Below, piece by piece: positions 50,213 through 64,000 of a DNA stretch of 64,000 nt. The stretch's first letter is position 1. Every line of letters starts with the position of its first letter. This DNA comes from Stutzerimonas stutzeri (GTDB lineage Bacteria; Pseudomonadota; Gammaproteobacteria; Pseudomonadales; Pseudomonadaceae), in NCBI RefSeq assembly GCF_000219605.1, contig NC_015740.1, positions 992,001-1,056,000 on the forward strand, read 5' to 3'. Both the position numbers and the translations under genes were made by a program. The notes under the pieces were generated by a model. The model was not told the origin of the DNA, searched no databases, and saw only the letters and a program-made list of their open reading frames with translations.

Positions 50213-50242
50213 TTGACGGTGGGGCGGCTGCGTTTCTATAGT
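50213..50242 (+). promoter_or_regulatory. Main promoter of the division and cell wall cluster
   Basis: TTGACG (50213-50218), 18 bp, TATAGT (50237-50242). Near-consensus sigma-70 elements 75 nt upstream of mraZ. Expected transcription start is near 50249, right before the MraZ operator. Confidence 0.82.
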
Positions 50243-50250
50243 GCGCACAA

Positions 50251-50285
50251 GTGGTAGGAAGTGGCAGAAAGTGGGTAGATATGGG
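50251..50285 (+). promoter_or_regulatory. MraZ operator, four 10-bp-spaced repeats
   Basis: GTGGT (50251), GTGGC (50261), GTGGG (50271) and ATGGG (50281) occur with an exact 10-bp period. This is the arrangement of MraZ binding boxes (GTGGG repeats separated by 5 nt) known from E. coli and mycoplasmas. MraZ bound here would repress its own cluster. Confidence 0.85.
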
Positions 50286-50316
50286 CACGGATAGCTAATT
50301 CAGGGGAAGCGCAAGC

Positions 50317-50772
50317 GTGTTTCGCGGAGCTAACGCCATCAGTCTCGACGCCAAAGGCCGGCTAGCCATGCCCAGCCGGTATCGTGACGAGCTGAATTCC
50401 CGTGGCGATGGCCAGCTGATCATCACGATCGATGCCGTGGACCGCTGCTTGTGCATATATCCGCTGCCCGAGTGGGAACTCATCGAGGCAAAACTTCGTG
50501 AGTTGCCTTCCCTGCGAGAAGAGGCCCGCCGCCTGCAGCGTCTGTTGATCGGCAACGCGGTCGACCTGGAAATGGATGGCAGCGGTCGAGTGGTCGTGCC
50601 GCCGCGTCTGCGTGAATACGCCCGGCTGGACAAGCGCGCGATGTTGGTGGGGCAACTCAACAAGTTTCAACTGTGGAACGAGGACGACTGGAACGCGATT
50701 TCTGACGCGGACCTGGCGGCCATCAAGCAACCCGGCGGTCTGCCGGAAGAACTACGTGACCTTATCCTGTGA
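50317..50772 (+). CDS. mraZ: Transcriptional regulator MraZ
   Basis: A 151-residue protein with two SpoVT/AbrB-like domains ([18 protein letters not shown] and [18 protein letters not shown]). It represses the cluster via the operator upstream. GTG at 50317 follows AGGGGAAGC. It overlaps rsmH by 4 nt. Confidence 0.95.
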   Translation: MFRGANAISLDAKGRLAMPSRYRDELNSRGDGQLIITIDAVDRCLCIYPLPEWELIEAKLRELPSLREEARRLQRLLIGNAVDLEMDGSGRVVVPPRLREYARLDKRAMLVGQLNKFQLWNEDDWNAISDADLAAIKQPGGLPEELRDLIL

Positions 50773-51712
50773 GCCAGATCAGCAGCCTGCGACATATCAC
50801 CGTGTTGCTCGACGAAGCCGTCGCGGCGCTGAACGTGCGCGCCGATGGTCGCTATCTGGACGGGACCTTCGGGCGGGGCGGCCATAGCCGGCTACTTCTG
50901 CAACAGCTCGGTCCTAATGGCCAGTTGCTAGGATTCGACAAGGACCCATTAGCTATCGCTACGGGACAAGCGCTGGCGGCCGAGGACGGCCGCTTTGTCG
51001 TTGTGCAGAGAAGTTTTGCCGAGCTCGGTGATGAAGTCGCGCAACGCGGCTGGACGGGGGGTGTGAGCGGCATTCTGCTTGATCTGGGCGTGTCGTCGCC
51101 TCAGCTGGACGACCCCATTCGCGGCTTCAGTTTTCTGAACGACGGCCCCCTGGACATGCGCATGGATCCGAGTCGTGGCGTGAGTGCGGCCGAATGGATT
51201 GCCTCGGCCGATGAGGACGAGATCGCACGGGTGTTCAAGGACTACGGTGAAGAGCGTTTCGCCAAACGTATGGCTCGTGCAGTGGTGCAGCGGCGCGCTG
51301 AGGCACCCTTCGAGCGAACCGCCGATCTGGCCAAGGTGCTGACCGACGCCAATCCAGCCTGGGAGAAAGGCAAGAACCCGGCAACACGGGCCTTCCAGGG
51401 GCTGCGCATTCATATCAACAACGAGCTGGGCGATCTGGAGTGTGGTCTCGACGCAGCGCTGGAAGCGCTGGAAGTGGGCGGTCGCCTGGTCGTCATCAGC
51501 TTCCATTCGCTGGAAGATCGCATCGTCAAACAGTTCATGCGTCGGCACGCCAAGGGCGAGGCAGACAAGCTGCCGCGTGACCTGCCAATCATCCCGAAGG
51601 CCTTCGAGCCGCGTCTGAAGCTGATCGGCAAGCCGCAATACGCATCCGAAGCGGAAGTGAAAGCCAATCCACGCTCGCGCAGCGCTGTCATGCGTGTCGC
51701 GGAGAAAGTGCG

Positions 51713-51716
<4 letters not shown>
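50769..51716 (+). CDS. rsmH: 16S rRNA N4-cytosine-1402 methyltransferase RsmH
   Basis: A 315-residue SAM-dependent methyltransferase (MraW): [15 protein letters not shown] is the SAM motif. It acts on the same nucleotide, C1402, as RsmI. GTG start overlaps the mraZ stop; ftsL start overlaps its stop. Confidence 0.97.
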
Positions 51717-53729
<2,013 letters not shown>

Positions 53730-53730
<1 letters not shown>

Positions 53731-55193
53731 TGCCGATGCCATTGAATCACCTGCTGCCACACGCCGGCAGTGACGTCCTGATCCGCGAGCTGACGCTCGA
53801 CAGCCGCAAGGTTCGTGGCGGCGACCTGTTCCTGGCGGTGCCGGGGCTGCAGCATGACGGGCGCGATCATGTACAGGACGCCATTGCCCGCGGCGCCGCT
53901 GCGGTCGCTTACGAATCCGAAGGGCTGGATCAGGCGCTGACCGGTGCCGCGGTGATGGTGCCGGTGCATCACCTGGCCGGTCAGCTCTCGGCCATAGCCG
54001 GGCGCTTCTACGGAGAGCCCAGCCGCAACCTGCGTCTGGTCGGTGTCACCGGAACCAACGGCAAGACCAGCGTCAGCCAGCTGATCGCCCAGGCCCTCGA
54101 CCGTCTCGGCGAACCCTGCGGGATCATCGGCACCCTGGGCACCGGTTTCTACGGTCAGCTGGAAATGGGGCGGCATACCACGCCGGATGCGATCGGCGTT
54201 CAGGCGACCCTTGCTCAGCTGAAGCAGGAAGGCGCGCGCGCCGTGGCGATGGAGGTGTCGTCCCATGGCCTCGATCAGGGCCGCGTCGCCGCGCTGGAGT
54301 TCGACGTCGCTGTCTTTACCAACCTGTCGCGCGACCATCTCGATTACCACGGCACCATGGAAGCCTACGGCGCTGCCAAGGCTCGGCTGTTCGGCGTGCC
54401 TGGTCTGAGCTGTCGGGTGATCAATCTCGACGATGGCTTCGGCCGTGCGCTAGCCGGTGAGGAGCGCGAATCGCGGCTGATCAGCTACAGCCTGGAAGAC
54501 GCCTCTGCCTACCTGTACTGCCCCGAGGCGCAGCTCGACGATGACGGCATTCATGCGCGGCTGATCACCCCGCAGGGTGAGCGCTCGCTGCGCAGCCCGC
54601 TGCTGGGCCGCTTCAACGTCAGCAACGTGCTCGCCGCCGTTGGCGCCTTGCTCGGTATGGACTACCCGCTGGACGAGATCCTCGCCGTGCTGCCGGAGCT
54701 TGAAGGCCCGGCCGGCCGCATGCAGCGTCTGGGCGGCGGCGACCGGCCACTGGTGGTGGTCGATTACGCCCATACCCCCGACGCTCTGGAAAAGGTGCTT
54801 ACTGCACTACGTCCGCACGCACGTGGTCGCTTGCTCTGCCTGTTCGGCTGCGGTGGTGACCGTGACACCGGCAAGCGCCCACTCATGGCCGAGGTCGCCG
54901 AGCGGCTGGCCGATGGGGTTGTGGTTACCGATGACAACCCGCGCAACGAGGCGCCGGAACGCATTCTCGACGATGTCCGCAGCGGCTTCGTCAATCCGGA
55001 AGCGGTGACCTTTGTGCAGGGTCGCGCCCAGGCGATTGCCCGGCTCATCGCGGCCGCCAATGCCAGCGATGTGGTAGTGCTCGCTGGCAAGGGCCACGAG
55101 GACTATCAGGACATTCGCGGCGAGCGGCTGCCGTTCTCCGATATCGAGGAAGCCTGTACCGCACTGTCCACCTGGGAGAAGCCCGATGCTTGA
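53730..55193 (+). CDS. murE: UDP-MurNAc-tripeptide synthetase MurE
   Basis: A 487-residue Mur ligase with P-loop GVTGTNGKTSVSQ near residue 106. The DNPR motif (TDDNPRNEAPE) marks specificity for meso-diaminopimelate rather than lysine. Start ATG overlaps the ftsI stop by one base and it overlaps murF by 8 nt. Confidence 0.97.
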
Positions 55194-56562
55194 AGCCATG
55201 CGACTGAGCGAGCTGCAGCTGCCGTTGTCCGGCCGTCTGGTGGGGGCCGATGCCAGCTTCTCTGCGGTCAGCACTGACAGCCGGGCGACCCAGCCGGGGC
55301 AGCTGTTCATTGCGCTGACCGGTCCGCGCTTCGATGGTCATGCCTATCTCGCCGAGGTGGCCGCCAAAGGCGCGGTGGCGGCTCTGGTCGCACGCGAAGT
55401 CGAGGGCGCGCCGCTGCCGCAGCTGGTTGTCGCCGATACTCGCCTGGCGCTGGGGCGTCTGGGGGCGCTCAACCGTGAGGCCTTCAAGGGGCCAGTCGCC
55501 GCCATCACCGGCTCGAGTGGCAAGACCAGCGTCAAGGAAATGCTCGCCAGCATTCTGCGCAGTGCTCACGGGCACGACGCCGTGCTGGCTACGCGCGGCA
55601 ATCTGAACAACGACCTCGGTGCGCCACTGACGCTGCTGGAACTGAGCGCCGAACACCGCAGCGCGGTCATCGAGCTCGGCGCCTCGCGAGTGGGTGACAT
55701 CGCTTACACCGTCAGCCTGGTGCGCCCGGATGTCAGCCTGATCACCAACGCCGGAACCGCCCATGTCGGCGAATTCGGCGGCCCGGAAAAGATCGTTCAG
55801 GCCAAGGGCGAGATTCTCGACGGCCTGAGCGCAACCGGCACCGCCGTGCTGAATCGTGACGACAAGGCCTACCCGATCTGGGCCGAGCGTGTGGCTGGCA
55901 AGCGCATCGTGTCGTTCGGTCTGGACAACCCGCTTGCCGATTTTTCCGCTGGTTCGATCGCCTACGACCAGCGCGGTTGCCCAAATTTCGTACTGACCGG
56001 CCCGCTGGGCAACCTGCGCGTGCAGCTCAACCTGCTGGGCCGCCACAATGTGGCCAATGCGCTGGCTGCCGCCGCGGCCGCCCACGCCTTGGGCATCACC
56101 GCCGAGGCTGTCGTGGCCGGATTGCAGGGCCTGCAACCCGTCAAGGGGCGTACCGTGGCGCAGATGCTCGCCAATGGTGTGCGTCTCATCGACGACAGCT
56201 ACAACGCCAACCCCGCTTCGATCTGCGCCGCGATCGACGTGCTTGCCAGTTTCGCCGGGCGCACCATTCTCGTCCTGGGGGACATGGGTGAGCTGGGCGA
56301 GTGGGCCGAGCAGGGGCATCGCGATGTCGGTGCCTACGCGGCGGGCAAGGTCGACACCCTCTATGCCGTTGGGCCACTGATGGCCCATGCGGTCGCCGCT
56401 TTCGGGCAGGGTGCCCGGCATTTCGCCGATCAGGCCAGCCTGATCGAAAGCCTGCGTGCCGAGCAGGGCAGCGGCACCACCATTCTGATCAAGGGCTCGC
56501 GTAGCGCGGCGATGGACAAAGTCGTCGATGCGCTCGCTGGGCCATCCATGGAGAAACACTGA
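55186..56562 (+). CDS. murF: UDP-MurNAc-pentapeptide synthetase MurF
   Basis: A 458-residue ligase with P-loop [14 protein letters not shown] near residue 107. It adds D-Ala-D-Ala to the UDP-MurNAc-tripeptide. Overlaps murE by 8 nt and mraY by one base. Confidence 0.97.
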   Translation: MLEAMRLSELQLPLSGRLVGADASFSAVSTDSRATQPGQLFIALTGPRFDGHAYLAEVAAKGAVAALVAREVEGAPLPQLVVADTRLALGRLGALNREAFKGPVAAITGSSGKTSVKEMLASILRSAHGHDAVLATRGNLNNDLGAPLTLLELSAEHRSAVIELGASRVGDIAYTVSLVRPDVSLITNAGTAHVGEFGGPEKIVQAKGEILDGLSATGTAVLNRDDKAYPIWAERVAGKRIVSFGLDNPLADFSAGSIAYDQRGCPNFVLTGPLGNLRVQLNLLGRHNVANALAAAAAAHALGITAEAVVAGLQGLQPVKGRTVAQMLANGVRLIDDSYNANPASICAAIDVLASFAGRTILVLGDMGELGEWAEQGHRDVGAYAAGKVDTLYAVGPLMAHAVAAFGQGARHFADQASLIESLRAEQGSGTTILIKGSRSAAMDKVVDALAGPSMEKH

Positions 56563-57644
56563 TGCTGCTGCTGCTCGCCGAGTATCTGCAACAGTTCCAC
56601 AAGGGCTTCGCGGTCTTCCAGTACCTGTCGCTGCGTGGAATCCTCGGCGTCCTCACCGCGCTGGTACTGTCGCTGTGGATGGGCCCGTGGCTGATCCGCA
56701 CCCTCCAGTTGCGCCAGATCGGCCAGGCGGTGCGTACCGACGGACCGCAGTCGCATCTGTCGAAATCCGGCACGCCCACCATGGGTGGCGCGCTGATCCT
56801 CAGTGCCATCGGCATTTCCACGCTACTCTGGGCCGACCTGGCCAACCGCTACGTGTGGGTCGTGCTGGCGGTGACATTGCTGTTCGGCGCCATCGGGTGG
56901 GTCGATGACTACCGCAAGGTGATCGAGAAGAACTCGCGCGGGTTGCCAAGCCGCTGGAAGTATTTCTGGCAGTCGGTGTTCGGCCTCGGTGCGGCGATCT
57001 TCCTTTATATGACTGCGCAGACGCCGGTTGAAACGACGCTGATCCTGCCGCTGCTGAAGAACATCGAGATCCCGCTGGGCATCGGTTTCGTGATTCTCAC
57101 CTATTTCGTCATCGTCGGTTCGAGCAATGCGGTCAACCTCACCGACGGCCTCGACGGCCTGGCGATCATGCCGACCGTGATGGTCGGCGGCGGTCTGGGC
57201 ATCTTCTGTTACCTCTCCGGTAACGTGAATTTCGCCGAGTATCTGCTGATCCCCTACATCCCCGGTTCCGGAGAACTCATCGTCTTCTGCGGCGCGCTGA
57301 TCGGTGCCGGCCTCGGCTTCCTCTGGTTCAACACCTATCCGGCGCAGGTCTTCATGGGCGACGTCGGCGCGCTGGCCTTGGGCGCAGCGCTGGGCACCAT
57401 TGCCGTGATCGTCCGCCAGGAAGTGGTGCTGTTCATCATGGGCGGCGTGTTCGTGATGGAAACGCTGTCGGTGATGATCCAGGTCGCCAGCTTCAAGCTC
57501 ACCGGCAAACGCGTTTTCCGCATGGCGCCGATCCATCACCATTTCGAACTCAAAGGCTGGCCCGAACCCCGGGTGATCGTGCGCTTCTGGATCATTACCG
57601 TGATCCTGGTGCTCGTCGGCCTTGCCACCCTGAAACTGAGGTAA
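56562..57644 (+). CDS. mraY: Phospho-MurNAc-pentapeptide translocase MraY
   Basis: A 360-residue polytopic enzyme (about ten membrane segments) making lipid I on undecaprenyl phosphate. Catalytic aspartates appear in GWVDDYRK and [10 protein letters not shown]; the conserved HHHFE motif is in [14 protein letters not shown]. Confidence 0.98.
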   Translation: MLLLLAEYLQQFHKGFAVFQYLSLRGILGVLTALVLSLWMGPWLIRTLQLRQIGQAVRTDGPQSHLSKSGTPTMGGALILSAIGISTLLWADLANRYVWVVLAVTLLFGAIGWVDDYRKVIEKNSRGLPSRWKYFWQSVFGLGAAIFLYMTAQTPVETTLILPLLKNIEIPLGIGFVILTYFVIVGSSNAVNLTDGLDGLAIMPTVMVGGGLGIFCYLSGNVNFAEYLLIPYIPGSGELIVFCGALIGAGLGFLWFNTYPAQVFMGDVGALALGAALGTIAVIVRQEVVLFIMGGVFVMETLSVMIQVASFKLTGKRVFRMAPIHHHFELKGWPEPRVIVRFWIITVILVLVGLATLKLR

Positions 57645-57650
57645 CCGAGA

Positions 57651-58994
57651 GTGCTCATCGCTTCCGACCAGTTCCGCATCGTTGTCGGCCTCGGCAAGAG
57701 CGGCATGTCCCTGGTTCGCCACCTGGCGCGCCGCGGGCTGCCGTTTGCCGTGGTGGACACTCGTGCGAACCCGCCGGAACTGGCCACGCTGAAGGCCGAG
57801 TACCCGGATGTGCAGGTACGCTGCGGCGAACTGGATGTGAATTTCCTCTGTACCGCCAGCGAGCTGCTGGTGAGCCCCGGGCTTGCGGTCAGCACGCCGG
57901 CGTTGCAGGAAGCCGCGGCACGGGGCGTCAAGCTGTCGGGGGACATCGAACTGTTCGCCCGCGAAGCCAAGGCACCCATCGTCGCGATCACCGGCTCCAA
58001 CGCCAAGAGCACTGTGACCACCCTGGTCGGCGAGATGGCCGCGGCAGCCGGGCGTACCGTGGCGGTCGGCGGCAATCTGGGCACGCCAGCGCTCGATCTG
58101 CTTGCCGATGAAGTCGATCTCTACGTACTGGAGCTTTCCAGCTTCCAGCTGGAAACCACCGAGCAGCTCAATGCCGAAGTGGCCACCTGCCTGAACATCA
58201 GCGAAGACCACATGGACCGCTACAGTGGGCTGCCGGCTTATCACCAGGCCAAGCACCGCATCTTCCGTGGCGCGCGTCAGGTGGTGGTCAATCGGGATGA
58301 CCGCCTGAGCCGGCCGCTGGTGGGTGAGGATGTGCCGACCTGGACCTTCGGGCTCGGCAAGCCGGACTTCAAGGGCTTCGGGCTCTTCGAGGAAAAAGGC
58401 GAGAAGTACCTGGCGTTCCAGTTCGAGGCGCTGATGCCGGTGCGCGAACTGAAGATGCGCGGTGCGCATAATCAGTCCAACGCCCTGGCTGCGTTGGCAC
58501 TCGGGCACGCGGTGGGGCTGCCGTTCGGCCCCATGCTGGATACGCTGCGTCGTTTCACCGGTTTGCCGCACCGTTGCCAGTGGGTCGGTGAGCGTGCCGG
58601 TGTCAGCTATTACGACGACTCCAAGGCCACCAACGTCGGTGCTGCGCTGGCAGCGATCGAAGGCCTCGGCGCCGACATCGACGGCAAGCTGGTGCTGATC
58701 GCCGGCGGCGACGGCAAGGGCGCCGACTTCTCCGCGCTGCGCGCTCCCGTGGCGCGTTACTGCCGAGCCGTGGTGCTGCTCGGTCGCGACGCCCCGCGTC
58801 TGGCCGAGGCGCTGGGCGAAGCGACGGTGCTGATCCGCGTCGCCAGCCTGGAAGAGGCTGTACAGCGCGCCGCCGAATGTGCGGAGTCGGGCGATGCGGT
58901 ACTGCTTTCGCCGGCCTGCGCCAGCCTGGACATGTTCAAGAACTTCGAGGAGCGCGGTCGTCTCTTCGCCGCTGCGGTGGAGGCGCTCGACTGA
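57651..58994 (+). CDS. murD: UDP-MurNAc-L-Ala:D-Glu ligase MurD
   Basis: A 447-residue Mur ligase with P-loop ITGSNAKSTVTTL near residue 112. GTG at 57651 gives MLIASDQFRIVVGLGKSG. Its stop overlaps the ftsW start by one base. Confidence 0.97.
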   Translation: MLIASDQFRIVVGLGKSGMSLVRHLARRGLPFAVVDTRANPPELATLKAEYPDVQVRCGELDVNFLCTASELLVSPGLAVSTPALQEAAARGVKLSGDIELFAREAKAPIVAITGSNAKSTVTTLVGEMAAAAGRTVAVGGNLGTPALDLLADEVDLYVLELSSFQLETTEQLNAEVATCLNISEDHMDRYSGLPAYHQAKHRIFRGARQVVVNRDDRLSRPLVGEDVPTWTFGLGKPDFKGFGLFEEKGEKYLAFQFEALMPVRELKMRGAHNQSNALAALALGHAVGLPFGPMLDTLRRFTGLPHRCQWVGERAGVSYYDDSKATNVGAALAAIEGLGADIDGKLVLIAGGDGKGADFSALRAPVARYCRAVVLLGRDAPRLAEALGEATVLIRVASLEEAVQRAAECAESGDAVLLSPACASLDMFKNFEERGRLFAAAVEALD

Positions 58995-60217
58995 TGCTCG
59001 CCTTCCTGCGCCAAGCCCCTTCGCCCCTGTACGGCCGCCGTGGTGTGGACCTGGACTTCCCCATGCTGGCCGGTTGTCTGGCGCTGCTTGGTCTCGGCCT
59101 GGTGATGATCACCTCGGCGTCGTCCGAGGTGGCGGCGGTCAACTCCGGCAATCCGCTGTACCACATGATTCGCCACCTGATCTATGTGGTGCTGGGGCTG
59201 GGTGCCGGCGCCGCGATGCTGCTGGTACCGCTTTCGTTCTGGCAGCGGATGGACTGGATGCTGCTCCTGGCGGCCTTCGGGCTGTTGATCCTGGTGCTGC
59301 TGCCGGGCATCGGTCGCGAGGTCAATGGTTCCATGCGCTGGATCGGCTTCGGCGCGTTCAACGTGCAGCCGTCGGAGCTGGCCAAGGTATTCGTGGTGAT
59401 CTACCTGGCCGGTTATCTGGTGCGCCGGCAGGAGGAAGTTCGCGAGAGCCTGTGGGGCTTCGCCAAGCCGTTCCTGGTGCTGCTGCCAATGGCGTTCCTG
59501 CTGTTGCTGGAGCCCGACTTCGGGGCGACGGTGGTGATGATGGGCGCTGCGGTGGCCATGCTGTTCCTCGGCGGGGTCGGGATGATCCGCTTCAGCCTGC
59601 TGGTGATCGCCGCGGTCGGCGCAGTGGTGGTCCTGGTGCAGACTCAGGAATACCGCCTGCAGCGCCTGATCACTTTTACCGACCCCTGGGCCGACCAGTA
59701 TGGTGCCGGCTATCAGCTGACCCAGGCGCTGATCGCCTTCGGGCGTGGCGAATGGTTCGGCGTCGGCCTCGGCAACAGCGTACAGAAGCAGTTCTACCTG
59801 CCCGAAGCGCACACCGACTTCGTGTTCTCGGTACTTGCCGAAGAGCTGGGCATGATCGGCGCGCTGGCGACCATCGCCCTGTTTGCCTTCGTCGGCGTGC
59901 GTGCCCTCTACATCGGACTCTGGGCAGAGAAGGCTCGGCAGTTCTTCGCCGCCTATGTCGCCTGGGGTCTGGCGTTCCTCTGGCTCGGTCAGTTCCTGAT
60001 CAACGTCGGGGTGAATGTCGGCCTGTTGCCGACCAAGGGCCTGACGCTGCCCTTCCTCAGTTACGGCGGCAGCTCGCTGGTGGTGACCTGCGCGAGCATG
60101 GCGCTGCTGCTGCGCATCGAGTGGGAAAGCCGCACCGTACTGGGCAGCGAGGACACCGAGTTCGACGAGTCCGACTTTGCCGAGCCCTCGGCCAAGGAGG
60201 TCGCTCATGGCCGCTAA
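58994..60217 (+). CDS. ftsW: Septal peptidoglycan polymerase FtsW
   Basis: A 407-residue SEDS glycosyltransferase with ten membrane segments; the conserved catalytic Asp is in the region between transmembrane segments 7 and 8 (EAHTDFVFSVLAEELG), and PTKGLTLPFLSYGG is the signature. It works with FtsI. Overlaps murG by 11 nt. Confidence 0.97.
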   Translation: MLAFLRQAPSPLYGRRGVDLDFPMLAGCLALLGLGLVMITSASSEVAAVNSGNPLYHMIRHLIYVVLGLGAGAAMLLVPLSFWQRMDWMLLLAAFGLLILVLLPGIGREVNGSMRWIGFGAFNVQPSELAKVFVVIYLAGYLVRRQEEVRESLWGFAKPFLVLLPMAFLLLLEPDFGATVVMMGAAVAMLFLGGVGMIRFSLLVIAAVGAVVVLVQTQEYRLQRLITFTDPWADQYGAGYQLTQALIAFGRGEWFGVGLGNSVQKQFYLPEAHTDFVFSVLAEELGMIGALATIALFAFVGVRALYIGLWAEKARQFFAAYVAWGLAFLWLGQFLINVGVNVGLLPTKGLTLPFLSYGGSSLVVTCASMALLLRIEWESRTVLGSEDTEFDESDFAEPSAKEVAHGR

Positions 60218-61269
60218 TGTCCTGATCATGGCCGGCGGTACCGGTGGGCACGTATTCCCTGCGTTGGCCTGCGCGCGCGAGTTCCAGGCGCGTGGCTATG
60301 CCGTGCATTGGCTCGGCACGCCGCGTGGCATCGAGAACGAACTGGTGCCTGCTGCCGGGCTGCCATTGCATCTGATTCAGGTCAGTGGACTGCGCGGCAA
60401 AGGTCTGGCGTCGCTGATCAAGGCTCCGCTGCAGCTGGTTCGCTCGCTGTTCCAGGCGCGCCGCATCATCCGTGAGCTGCGTCCGGTCTGTGTGCTGGGG
60501 CTTGGCGGCTACGTCACAGGTCCCGGCGGGCTGGCGGCCAAACTGGCCGGCGTGCCGCTGGTGATCCACGAGCAGAACGCCGTGGCCGGTACCGCCAACC
60601 GTAGCCTGGTGCCGTTGGCCAGCCGGGTCTGCGAGGCGTTCCCGGATACCTTCAGCTCCAGCGCCAAGCGCCGGACCACCGGCAACCCGGTGCGGGAGGA
60701 ACTGTTTCTGGAAACCCCGCGCGACAGCCTGGCTCATCGTCGGCCGCGTCTGCTGGTGCTGGGTGGCAGCCTGGGTGCCGAACCGCTGAACAAGCTGTTG
60801 CCCGCAGCGCTGGCGCAGGTCCCCGCCGAACTGCGGCCGGAAGTGTTCCACCAGGCCGGCAAACAGCACGCCGAGATCACCGAGCAGCGCTATGCCGAGG
60901 CGGGCGTCGAGGCCGAGGTTGCGCCCTTCATCAAGGACATGGCGCGGGCTTACGCCTGGGCCGATCTGGTGATCTGCCGCGCCGGCGCACTCACCGTGTG
61001 TGAGCTGGCCGCCGCCGGGCTGCCGTCGTTCCTGGTGCCGTTGCCTCACGCGATCGACGATCACCAAACCCGCAATGCCGAATATTTGGCGAAGGAGGGT
61101 GCTGCCGTCCTTCTGCCACAAGCCAAGACTGACGCGGCCGCGCTCGCCGCTCAGCTGACCGAGGTAATGATGCAGCCGGAAAAACTCAAGGCCATGGGGG
61201 CCACCGCGCGCCGCCTGGCCCGGCCCGACGCCACCCGCAGCGTGGTCGATATCTGCCTGGAGGTGGCCC

Positions 61270-61277
<8 letters not shown>
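60207..61277 (+). CDS. murG: Lipid II synthase MurG
   Basis: A 356-residue GT-B glycosyltransferase adding GlcNAc to lipid [15 protein letters not shown] near residue 9 and [15 protein letters not shown] at 60207 follows AAGGAGG. It overlaps murC by 8 nt. Confidence 0.97.
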
Positions 61278-63668
<2,391 letters not shown>

Positions 63669-63671
63669 GCC

Positions 63672-64000
63672 ATGATCACCACGCTGCGTCATTCGCAACC
63701 CGGCAACGGACGTGCCTCGCGCAAGCCCGTGCAACGGGGTGCGAGCCGCCTGGTGACGCCGCAGCCGCTGTCGCAGCGCCTGCCCAGGCCCAGCCTTGCC
63801 GGTCTGAAGCGTTTCGTCTGGCCAGTGCTGCTGGTCGGCCTGGCGGTCGGGCTGTACGAACTGGGCGAGCGCCTGCTGCCCTATGCCGACCGGCCGATCG
63901 CCAAGGTCAGCGTTCAGGGCGAGCTGGGTTACGTAAGCCGCGAGGCGGTTCAGCAGCGCATCGCGCCTTTCGTCGAGCAGAGCTTCTTCAAGGTTGATCT
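63672..64000 (+). CDS. ftsQ: Cell division protein FtsQ, 5' part
   Basis: The first approximately 109 residues; the gene continues beyond the window. Basic cytoplasmic N-terminus, one membrane helix (about residues 49-64) and the start of the POTRA domain ([20 protein letters not shown]). It recruits FtsL and FtsB to the septum. Start ATG at 63672 is three nt after ddlB. Confidence 0.93.
   Translation, partial: MITTLRHSQPGNGRASRKPVQRGASRLVTPQPLSQRLPRPSLAGLKRFVWPVLLVGLAVGLYELGERLLPYADRPIAKVSVQGELGYVSREAVQQRIAPFVEQSFFKVD

Overview
The window looks like chromosomal core sequence of a gammaproteobacterium of the Pseudomonadaceae, most likely the Stutzerimonas (Pseudomonas) stutzeri group. The evidence is the high GC content, gene order matching Pseudomonas (kds-lpt-rpoN-ptsN-rapZ-ptsO, mla-ibaG-murA-hisGDC-algW, cysD-cysNC, rplM-rpsI-petABC-sspAB, lpoA-rsmI-rnpB-mraZ-mur/fts), a fused CysNC, type IV pilus genes next to coaE-yacG, and GTAG-type REP elements with a RAYT transposase. 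The species call is an inference; no 16S gene is present.

Layout. 1-7.5 kb: 3' part of a YhdP-like giant envelope protein, a nitrilase-fold amidase, tldD, darP (yjgA) and pmbA. 7.5-14.6 kb, minus strand: kdsD-kdsC-lptC-lptA-lptB-rpoN-hpf-ptsN-rapZ-ptsO, joining Kdo and LPS export to sigma-54 and the nitrogen PTS. 14.8-20.1 kb: mlaFEDCB (phospholipid retrograde transport), a PsiE-like membrane protein, ibaG and murA. 20.3-24.9 kb: hisG, hisD, hisC and convergent algW. 25.1-28.8 kb: a NIF3-like gene, then cysD-cysNC for sulfate activation.

28.9-41.2 kb is the most variable part. It holds a REP-associated tyrosine transposase with a dense REP/BIME array (including an approximately 160-bp tandem repeat), pilA with a good sigma-54 promoter, divergent pilBCD-coaE-yacG, a CbiM-like permease, an aldo/keto reductase, rplM-rpsI, and an intact ISL3-family insertion sequence lying exactly in the U-tract of the rpsI terminator (8-bp T8 target duplication).

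41.4-46.3 kb: petABC (cytochrome bc1), sspA-sspB, then a minus-strand lpoA-yraN-gmhA/diaA-BON lipoprotein cluster that ends at 48.6 kb. 48.7-50.0 kb: rsmI and the RNase P RNA gene. 50.2-64 kb: the division and cell wall cluster mraZ-rsmH-ftsL-ftsI-murE-murF-mraY-murD-ftsW-murG-murC-ddlB-ftsQ (ftsQ cut by the window end), driven by a strong promoter with a textbook four-repeat MraZ operator.

Most genes are ordinary conserved housekeeping genes. I do not see a clearly new multi-gene system. The best second-look items are the REP/RAYT array next to pilA, the terminator-targeted IS, and lineage-specific small insertions (psiE between mlaB and ibaG; a palindromic repeat pair flanking hisG; a REP fused in frame to hisC).
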